From NCBI RefSeq assembly GCF_006874475.1, contig NZ_VIRM01000006.1, forward strand, positions 124,001 through 188,000: a stretch of 64,000 nucleotides of DNA, given 5' to 3'. Position numbers and translations under genes: made by a program. Positions 58,201 to 64,000 of this stretch are shown piece after piece (the stretch's first letter is position 1; the number at the start of each line of letters is the position of its first letter). Source of the DNA: Microbispora hainanensis. Its GTDB lineage: Bacteria; Actinomycetota; Actinomycetes; Streptosporangiales; Streptosporangiaceae. The notes under the pieces were generated by a model. That model had not been told where the DNA came from. It saw only the letters and a program-made list of their open reading frames with translations, and searched no databases.

Positions 58201-58235
58201 AAACCCCAGGTCGGCATCGTCGGCCTGGGGTTTCT
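58201..58235 (+). terminator. Rho-independent terminator of the tRNA gene
   Basis: AAACCCCAGG pairs perfectly with CCTGGGGTTT (58224-58233), loop 13 nt, followed by TTTCTC. Confidence 0.88.
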
Positions 58236-58426
58236 CATTGGTGCTCGCTTCGGTGGCGCGCCGTTCCCCTGGCGCTCTTCCTGCTGCTGATCGCCGCCAC
58301 GCTGCTGTCGAGCGGCTGACGCCGGGAAGGGCCGGCGCCGCGAACCGGCCTGAAGTGCTATTCGAACGGCGCCGATCGCACTTTCGGCTGATACCGGGCC
58401 AGGCCCGGACCTCGCAGGATCAGGCC
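58236..58426. other. Gap between tRNA terminator and esterase gene
   Basis: No supported gene. About 58255-58320 a frame without a start codon reads as one hydrophobic helix ('AVPLALFLLLIAATLLSSG' then stop), possibly a decayed membrane protein end. The minus-strand frame reading into the tRNA is a known type of false gene. Confidence 0.4.
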
Positions 58427-59731
58427 ATGCCATACAACGATCCGCACGCGGCGCCGAGAGCCGAGGGCCCCACCAGGCATGACGAGGCACGTCCGGCTCC
58501 GACCGGCCGTCGCCGGAGCAGCGGGAAGCCGGCGTTCCGGACTCCGATCCTGCGGGCCGGCCTGGCCGGGATCGCAGCGCTGCTCACCCTGACGGTCACC
58601 GCATCCTGGACGCCGGCGTCCGCCTCGTCCGCGGACGCCTCCACCGGCTCTTCGGTCACGACGAGCAGCACGCCGTATCTGCCCGAGCCGACCGGTCCCC
58701 ATCCGGTCGGCACAACGTCCCTGCGTCTGGAGGACACCTCACGCCCCGACCCCTGGGTCCCCGAGGCCGAGTCGAGGGAGCTCATGGTCTCCCTCTGGTA
58801 TCCGGCGAGGTCCCGCAACGGACGGCGTGCGCCCTACATGACGCCCAAGGAGTCGGAGCTCATCCTGAAGGGCAAAGGGGTCACGGGCGTGCCGTCCGAC
58901 GTGCTGAGCAGAACGCGGACCAACGCGTTCAGCGGCGCCGAACCGGCGGGACGTGGACACACGCTGCCCCTTGTCGTGCTCTCTCCCGGCTTCACCGACC
59001 CCCGGAGCTCGCTCACCGCCCTGGCCGAGGAGCTGGCGAGCAGAGGCTATGTGGTGGCCGCCATCGACCACACGTACGAGACCTTCGCCACCACGTTTCC
59101 CGGCGGGCGGGTGACCACCTGCGCCGCGTGCGAGCTCGAAGGCGTCGACGACTTCGGTGAGAAGGCGGTGAAGAACCGGGCGGTCGACGTCTCCTTCGTG
59201 ATCGATCAGCTGACCGGTCCACACGCCACGTGGACGGGCGCTTCGCTGATCGACGCGTCCCGGATCGCGATGGCGGGCACCTCCCTCGGAGGCGCGAGCG
59301 TCGCCGAGACGATGCTGAAGGACTCCCGCGTACGCGCGGGAATCAACATGGACGGCCTCATGTTCGCCCCCATCCCCGCGAGGGGGCTGGCGCGCCCGTT
59401 CCTGTTTCTGGGACAGCCGTTGCACAGCCCGGGCGGCATGGACGCCACGTGGGACCGCGACTGGGAACACCTGACCGGGTGGAGGCGCTGGCTCGTGGTG
59501 GCCGGAGCGGTGCACCCGTCCTTCAGCGACTACGACCTGCTGGCCCAGCAGATCGGCGTCGACCTCGGCAGCGAGCTTCCCGGGCGCCGCTCCGTGGACA
59601 TCACCCGCAGGTACGTCCGGGCGTTCTTCGATCTGCACCTGCGCGGTAAGCCCCAGCCTCTGCTGCACAGGCCGTCGGTGCGCTATCCCGAGGTCGAGTT
59701 CTGCTCGCCGGAAACGAAGACCTGCGGGTGA
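58427..59731 (+). CDS. Exported or membrane-anchored alpha/beta hydrolase, PAF-acetylhydrolase-like
   Basis: 434-aa serine hydrolase. A basic cytoplasmic leader (1-38), one hydrophobic segment (about 40-62) that may be an uncleaved anchor or long signal, then an alpha/beta hydrolase of the platelet-activating-factor acetylhydrolase type: 'RELMVSLWYPA', 'LPLVVLSPGFTDPRSSLTALAEELASRGYVVAAIDH', nucleophile Ser in 'MAGTSLGGASVAE' (about residue 286), Asp in 'NMDGLMF', His in 'GAVHPSFSD'. Probably hydrolyses short acyl esters or phospholipids outside the cell. ATG at 58427. Its stop overlaps the start of the SDR gene. Confidence 0.9.
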   Translation: MPYNDPHAAPRAEGPTRHDEARPAPTGRRRSSGKPAFRTPILRAGLAGIAALLTLTVTASWTPASASSADASTGSSVTTSSTPYLPEPTGPHPVGTTSLRLEDTSRPDPWVPEAESRELMVSLWYPARSRNGRRAPYMTPKESELILKGKGVTGVPSDVLSRTRTNAFSGAEPAGRGHTLPLVVLSPGFTDPRSSLTALAEELASRGYVVAAIDHTYETFATTFPGGRVTTCAACELEGVDDFGEKAVKNRAVDVSFVIDQLTGPHATWTGASLIDASRIAMAGTSLGGASVAETMLKDSRVRAGINMDGLMFAPIPARGLARPFLFLGQPLHSPGGMDATWDRDWEHLTGWRRWLVVAGAVHPSFSDYDLLAQQIGVDLGSELPGRRSVDITRRYVRAFFDLHLRGKPQPLLHRPSVRYPEVEFCSPETKTCG

Positions 59732-60657
59732 TCATTCGAGTTCCTGGCCGCGCGCCTCACATCCCCGGTCAGCAGGGCCGGGTCGCCGTCGTCACCGGCG
59801 CGAACTCGGGGCTCGGCCTGGTCACCGCGACCGAGCTCGCCCGGCACGGCGCCCACGTCGTGATGGCCGTACGCGACACCGCCGCGGGCGAGCGGGAGGC
59901 CGAGACGATCCGGCGATCCGCGCCCGGAGCCGAGATCGAGGTGCGGCAGCTCGACCTGGCCTCGCTCGCGTCGGTGTACGCGTTCGCGAAGGAGCTGGCC
60001 GCCGACTTCCCGGCGATCGACCTGCTGGTCAACAACGCCGGCGTGGTCCTCCTCGGCCCCGCCCGCACGACGTCCGACGGGTTCGAGCTCCAGCTCGGCA
60101 CCAACATGCTGGGCCACTTCGCCCTCACCGGCCTGCTGCTCGGCAACCTCGGCCGGGCGGACGCCGCACGGGTGGTCGGCCTCAGCTCGATCACCCACAA
60201 GAACGCCCACCTCGACTTCGACGACCTGATGTCGCGGCGCGACTTCAGCGCGAGCCGCGCGTACGGCCGCTCCAAGCTCGCCACGACCGTCTTCGGCCTC
60301 GAACTCGACCGCCGCCTGCGTGCCGCGGGCTCACCGGTCGTCAGCGTCCTCGCCCACCCCGGGCTGTCGAGGAGCAATCTCACTCCGCGGGCCTGGGAAC
60401 ACCGCGGGCGGCTCGGCCGGATCGTCGCCCGAGCCGGGCTGCTGGTGACGCAGCCCGCCGAGCGAGGGGCGCTGCCCCAGCTCTTCGCCGCCACCGCCCC
60501 CGGCGTACGCGGCGGTCAGTTCTTCGGACCGTCCGGCCCCTGGGAGACGCGCGGCCGCGTCGTGGAGGTGCACCCCAGCACGGAGGCGGCCGACCCGAGC
60601 GTCGGCCGCCGCCTGTGGACCGCCGCCGAGACCCTGACCGGCGTCACCTACCTCTGA
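59728..60657 (+). CDS. SDR family NAD(P)-dependent oxidoreductase (retinol-dehydrogenase-like)
   Basis: 309-aa SDR: 'TGANSGLGLVTATELARHGAHVVMAVRD' cofactor site, NNAG, 'GLSSITHKNAHLDFDDL', active-site 'YGRSKLATTVF' with intact Tyr and Lys. The 309-aa length and HxxxxxxDDL stretch fit the RDH/protochlorophyllide-reductase-like SDR group. GTG at 59728 overlaps the esterase stop (GTGA), so both enzymes may act on one lipid-like substrate; that is inference. Confidence 0.93.
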   Translation: MIIRVPGRAPHIPGQQGRVAVVTGANSGLGLVTATELARHGAHVVMAVRDTAAGEREAETIRRSAPGAEIEVRQLDLASLASVYAFAKELAADFPAIDLLVNNAGVVLLGPARTTSDGFELQLGTNMLGHFALTGLLLGNLGRADAARVVGLSSITHKNAHLDFDDLMSRRDFSASRAYGRSKLATTVFGLELDRRLRAAGSPVVSVLAHPGLSRSNLTPRAWEHRGRLGRIVARAGLLVTQPAERGALPQLFAATAPGVRGGQFFGPSGPWETRGRVVEVHPSTEAADPSVGRRLWTAAETLTGVTYL

Positions 60658-60717
60658 CCCCGCGTCCTGGCTACCCTCGGCCGGGGGCCGTTCCGAGATC
60701 TATGAGAGGCAGGTGTG

Positions 60718-60759
60718 ATGGCCGGCTACCACACCCGCTGGGTGCGACCGTTCGCCTGA
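60718..60759 (+). CDS. Possible 13-aa peptide (uncertain)
   Basis: An ATG at 60718 follows GAGAGGCAGG with good spacing and opens 'MAGYHTRWVRPFA' before TGA. It is the only ribosome-binding-site-supported frame in the 247-bp gap between the SDR and peptidase genes. It could be a real small protein, a leader peptide, or chance. Confidence 0.3.
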   Translation: MAGYHTRWVRPFA

Positions 60760-60854
60760 CCCCCGGATAGGTGGGGTCCACGCGCCGTCGTCCAGGACGA
60801 TCCCGGTCATGTGATCACACTACGACGAGGGCGCGGACTCCTGAACCCGCTCGT

Positions 60855-60890
60855 ACGGCGGCGCCGGGTCGAGCGTCCCGGCGCCGCCGT
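60855..60890. terminator. Strong hairpin terminator after the S15 peptidase gene
   Basis: A 14-bp perfect stem (ACGGCGGCGCCGGG with its complement) and 8-nt loop, 15 bp beyond the peptidase stop on the minus strand. Confidence 0.88.
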
Positions 60891-60904
60891 TCAGAGGACG
60901 GGGA

Positions 60905-62818
60905 TCAGTAGAGCTTGACCTCCGGCACCGGCAGCTTCACCTGCTTCGGGCCGTGCCAGTCCTTGTGGCCCTTCGGCAGGCTGAGCAGCGAGCCGACCAG
61001 GTCGAGCGGAAGCGAGACGCTGCTCTTTTTGAGATCGACGGTGACGTTCGCACCGGTGGCCTGCTCGCGGCTGTAGGTGGAGTCGGTGCCCGCGATCACC
61101 AGGCCGATCCTGTGGCCCTTCTTGAACGTGTACTCCTGCGGCAGGGTCTTCCACGTGACCTGCGCGTACGTTCCCGGGGTCAGCGGCGACGACTGGCTGA
61201 GGGAGTCGCGGTTCTGCGCGTCGATCCAGCCGCGGGCCACGACCTCCAGGGGCCGGGTGGCCAGGTTGGACGCGACCTTCTTGTAGCAGCCGTCGTCGTC
61301 GGCGGTGCCGTCGCCGTGGCAGTCCTCCTCGGTGAGGGTGGTGATGCCCTGCCCGAGACGCCAGTCGATCCGGGTGTCCTCGCCGAAGTCGACCAGGAGC
61401 GCGGTCAGGTTCGAGGTCGGCTTGTCGAGGGAGATCCGCAGGTCCACCTCGGGGGTGCCGGACATGCGCAGGTTCAGCGGCAGCTCGCCGGTGGTGAAGG
61501 CGATCCTGCCCGGCGCGGCCGTGCCGGCGTCGGCGACCATCGCGTCCTCGGACTGGCGGGTGTCGGTGAAGACGGCCGTCTCACCCTTCTTGGCGGGCAG
61601 CAGGCCGAGCGAGCCGTCGGCGGCCGGGCGGAGCGGGACCTTGCGGGCGAGCGGCGCGGGCCAGTCGCGCTGCGTGATCCACTCGGCCGGGCCGACCTGC
61701 ACGTCGGCGCGCGGCTCCCGCATGATCCCGTTGTTCACGCCGAGCAGCCAGTGGTCGAACCACCGGTGCAGCGTGTCGACCCACACGTCGCGGCGTCCCT
61801 CGAAGTCGAAGGGGTCCACGTGCTGATACTGGCCGACCCAGATCTTGCGCGGCACGTCGCGGTCGGCGAGCGCCTGCCACCACACCGAGAAGTTGTCGGG
61901 CTTGACGTTCAGGTCGTTGACCGTGTGCACGACGAAGACGCTGGCGTGCACCTTCGAGGCGTCGCCGAGCGACCCGGCGACGTAGTCGCGCTCGGCCCAG
62001 AAGCCGTTGTAGTTGCCCGTGGTGTCGTCGGCGTCGACGTCGAGCCGGGCCCGCTTGGCCGCGCACTTGGCGGCCGGGTCGGTGTCGACGGCCCGGGACA
62101 GGTACGACATGTAGTTGAAGTTGTAGATGACCGCGTTGGAGCGCTGGTACTTGTACCAGGAGCTGATGGCGGAGATCGGGACGATCGTCTCCAGGCCCTC
62201 GACCCCGGTCGCCGCGACCGCGTTGGCCAGCGTGCCGTCGTACGACTTGCCGATCATGCCGGCCTTGCCGGTGCTCCAGTCGGCCACCGCGGGGGAGCCG
62301 TCGTCGTGGAAGGCGGGGGCGCGGCCGTTCAGCCAGTCGATGACCGCCTTGCCGCCCAGGACGTCGGCGCTGCCGCCGACGTCCGGGCAGCCGTCGGACT
62401 TCGTGGTGCCGACCATGTCGACGTTGAGCACGGCGTATCCGCGCGGCACGAAGTAGTTGTCGTAGAACAGCGGGAACTTCACGGGCTCGCCCGCCGCGTC
62501 GTACACCTTGCGCTCGGACTCGTTGCCGCGCCCGGAGTTGTCGTAGTAGGGGCTCTCGTCGATGATCGTCGGCACCTTGAGCCCGGGGCCCGACTCCCTG
62601 GGCCTGATGATGTCGACCCTGACCCGGTCGAGGCGGCCGTCGGAGTCGCTGTCGACGCTCGACTCGACGTAGACGTGCTCGCGGATGGCGTCGGCGTAGG
62701 AGAAGACCGGTTGGGTGCGTCCCTTGTCGACGGTGATGGCCGGACCGGTGGCCGCGTGGGCCGGGGCCGCGCCGATCGCGGCCACGGCGACCGCGGCGAT
62801 GGCTGCTCGTAACAGCAC
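60905..62818 (-). CDS. Secreted S15-family peptidase (Xaa-Pro dipeptidyl-peptidase-like)
   Basis: 637-aa exported serine peptidase or acyl hydrolase. Signal peptide 1-22 ('AVAAIGAAPAHA'), X-Pro dipeptidyl-peptidase catalytic alpha/beta domain with nucleophile Ser192 in 'GMIGKSYDGTLANAVA' and His in 'GQYQHVDPFDF', then the S15 C-terminal jelly-roll (about 410-637, 'PEVDLRISLDKPTSNLTALLVDFG', 'RDSLSQSSPLTPGTYAQVTWK'). GTG at 62818 with GGAGG 6 bases upstream. Likely trims proline-containing peptides outside the cell. Confidence 0.93.
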   Translation of the reverse strand: MLLRAAIAAVAVAAIGAAPAHAATGPAITVDKGRTQPVFSYADAIREHVYVESSVDSDSDGRLDRVRVDIIRPRESGPGLKVPTIIDESPYYDNSGRGNESERKVYDAAGEPVKFPLFYDNYFVPRGYAVLNVDMVGTTKSDGCPDVGGSADVLGGKAVIDWLNGRAPAFHDDGSPAVADWSTGKAGMIGKSYDGTLANAVAATGVEGLETIVPISAISSWYKYQRSNAVIYNFNYMSYLSRAVDTDPAAKCAAKRARLDVDADDTTGNYNGFWAERDYVAGSLGDASKVHASVFVVHTVNDLNVKPDNFSVWWQALADRDVPRKIWVGQYQHVDPFDFEGRRDVWVDTLHRWFDHWLLGVNNGIMREPRADVQVGPAEWITQRDWPAPLARKVPLRPAADGSLGLLPAKKGETAVFTDTRQSEDAMVADAGTAAPGRIAFTTGELPLNLRMSGTPEVDLRISLDKPTSNLTALLVDFGEDTRIDWRLGQGITTLTEEDCHGDGTADDDGCYKKVASNLATRPLEVVARGWIDAQNRDSLSQSSPLTPGTYAQVTWKTLPQEYTFKKGHRIGLVIAGTDSTYSREQATGANVTVDLKKSSVSLPLDLVGSLLSLPKGHKDWHGPKQVKLPVPEVKLY

Positions 62819-62945
62819 GGAGAGCCTCCAGAGGGGGTGTGGAAATCACCCGCAAATCTCCATGCGTGCCGCTATGCCGACAAGATCCCTTTATGCGATC
62901 GACATCACCTTGATCCTGCTGTGTGACAGAAGTGGTTCACGGGGG

Positions 62946-64000
62946 TCAGGAAGCGTTGTGAGATTGCGGCCGGTTCATCGGGGTGACGAACACCGGCGTG
63001 CCGGAGACGGCCAGGCGCAGCCGCCGGTCGCGGACCTCGACGGCGTGCGGCTCGCCGAACGCGTCCACAGCGGTCGCGGCGGACGCCGGCCAGGGCCAGG
63101 AGACGGCGACGGGCGGCTGATCCTGGTCATCGACCATGTCGCGGTGGTCCCACAGCACGAGCAGCGGTTCGTGTCCGGCACGCTCGACCTCGAACGCGTA
63201 CAGATCGGGCGCGTCGGCGGACGGGACGCGGGTCACCCGCCGGGCGCCCGCGAGCTGCGCGGCGAGCAGGGCGAAGGTGTCCGCCGCCGGGTGCCGGACG
63301 GTGAGCTCGCCGTCGCGGTAGCCGAGCATGGCGAGCTTGCCGAACATCAGATGCATGATCTGCAGAGGATCGGCCAGGCCGGGCACCTCGGGCGCGAGGT
63401 TCCAGTAGAGGGTGCGGCGGACCCCGGACGCCAGCGCCTGCAGGGTGCACGCGACGAGCTGGCGGCAGTTGATCCGGTGTCGCCTGGCTTCCAGCTCGGG
63501 CGGGCACCCTTCCATGAACATCTGCAGCCGGGGCGGGAGCTGCGGCATCCGGGCGTACAACGCGGCCATGGCCTGCCGCTCGGGGGTGTCCTGCCGCGCC
63601 CTGGCGGCCAGTTCTTTCGTGCTCTGCACGGCCGGCTGGCTCGTGCTCTGCACCTGCCCGCCCGCCTCGGCGAAGGCCTTGGCGAACACCTCGTACATGA
63701 CGGCCTGGGCTTCGGGGAACTCGAACGGCACGGGCGCGGCGAACTCGCCTGCCACCACCGGCCGGAGACAGTCGTGCGCCCGCATCAGCTCCCGTACGGC
63801 CTCGATGTGGGCGGGGACCGCGGCGGCGTCGCCATAGAGATGCACGTCGAAGAGGTCGAAGGCGTCCCGGCCGCCGCGCAGCACCTGCTCGAAGAAGCGC
63901 CACGGCTCGCTTCCCGGCTCGCCGCCGAGCACGTCGTAGCCGCACCCGCCGAGCACCACGGCGGCCGCGGGGTCGGCCTCCTTGACCGCGGCGTACATGA
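62946..64000 (-). CDS. Glycoside-hydrolase-like protein, clan GH-A type (5' end outside window)
   Basis: C-terminal 351 aa of a longer protein; the frame is open past the last base. 'RDAFDLFDVHLYGDAAAVPAHIEAVRELM' and 'RPVVAGEFAAPVPFEFP' (a likely catalytic Glu at a strand end) look like the end of a GH-A TIM barrel such as GH39/GH10-type glycosidases. A long second half (about residues 150-350) ends in a beta-rich domain ('AVEVRDRRLRLAVSGTPVFVTP') common at the C-termini of such enzymes. A small VQSTSQPAVQST duplication is present. No signal information is available. Confidence 0.72.
   Translation of the reverse strand, partial: MYAAVKEADPAAAVVLGGCGYDVLGGEPGSEPWRFFEQVLRGGRDAFDLFDVHLYGDAAAVPAHIEAVRELMRAHDCLRPVVAGEFAAPVPFEFPEAQAVMYEVFAKAFAEAGGQVQSTSQPAVQSTKELAARARQDTPERQAMAALYARMPQLPPRLQMFMEGCPPELEARRHRINCRQLVACTLQALASGVRRTLYWNLAPEVPGLADPLQIMHLMFGKLAMLGYRDGELTVRHPAADTFALLAAQLAGARRVTRVPSADAPDLYAFEVERAGHEPLLVLWDHRDMVDDQDQPPVAVSWPWPASAATAVDAFGEPHAVEVRDRRLRLAVSGTPVFVTPMNRPQSHNAS

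Noticed and set aside
58158-58490. Minus-strand frame ending in a '..RRQGLEPRTR'-like peptide
   Set aside because: This C-terminus is a translation of the tRNA-Lys and its terminator, a well-known false gene; no codon-bias or start support.

Overview
This is a very GC-rich window (roughly 70% or more by eye). It shows strong third-position G/C bias, many GTG starts and frequent 4-bp start/stop overlaps. It also carries lipoprotein-type sugar-binding proteins, CBM2/CBM3 secreted glycanases, an ECF41 sigma factor, SecA2, a LexA-type SOS box of the TCGAAC-N4-GTTCGA class, and a tRNA with an encoded CCA. Together these point to a filamentous actinobacterium, plausibly a Streptosporangiaceae-like genus. 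That placement is inference; there is no rRNA or marker gene to settle it. I see no insertion sequence, prophage, integrase or CRISPR array, so this looks like chromosomal accessory/variable sequence.

Layout. 1-4400: tail of an amino-sugar or chito-oligosaccharide uptake and degradation operon (two ABC permeases, GH20 hexosaminidase, secreted CBM3/GH16-like glucanase). 4445-13278: a patchwork of small catabolic and regulatory units (class II aldolase, HAD hydrolase, two LysR, one TetR, two SDR enzymes, NTF2-like proteins, an XRE-type regulator divergent from a 72-aa protein). 13431-14556: an orphan HsdR-N nuclease-like gene beside an AT-rich gap. 14557-17612: PadR, NTF2 and SRPBCC proteins, then an ECF41 sigma factor whose partner oxidoreductase is internally deleted. 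17739-24387: a LacI-controlled sugar ABC operon divergent from a debranching-type glycosidase. 24444-28170: SOS-controlled AlkB, aldo/keto reductase, a membrane-anchored PLD-like protein, NAD kinase.

28202-39238 is the most coherent accessory block. It holds a cyclic-nucleotide-binding histidine kinase overlapping a response-regulator/thioredoxin-reductase-like fusion with no redox cysteines. These are followed by two CBS proteins, a zinc alcohol dehydrogenase overlapping a PPOX protein, a VOC protein, a small protein/ArsR/SulP operon, a LanC-like protein with an altered zinc site, and a tautomerase-like/YHS fusion. DevR/DosR-like dyads sit in two of its promoters, so it resembles the dormancy or redox-stress gene sets of actinobacteria.

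39429-48831: CBM2-GH5 cellulase, a double-psi-barrel protein without a signal peptide next to secA2, VOC and DMT proteins, a flavoprotein monooxygenase/TetR divergon with twin operators, and an RibD-C-type reductase. 48913-54760: GNAT acetyltransferase and a four-gene acyl-CoA dehydrogenase/aminoglycoside-phosphotransferase-like operon; its operator matches one in front of the TetR gene that follows. 54914-64000: NERD-like membrane protein, MoxR/CoxE-like pair, tRNA-Lys, PAF-acetylhydrolase-like esterase with an SDR, secreted S15 peptidase, and a truncated glycosidase.

A cross-window pattern explained by no single gene: at least seven genes end in a short tandem repeat (13 to 22 bp units) whose unit contains the gene's own TGA stop. 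In most cases the unit length is not a multiple of three, so copies of the stop fall in different reading frames directly downstream.
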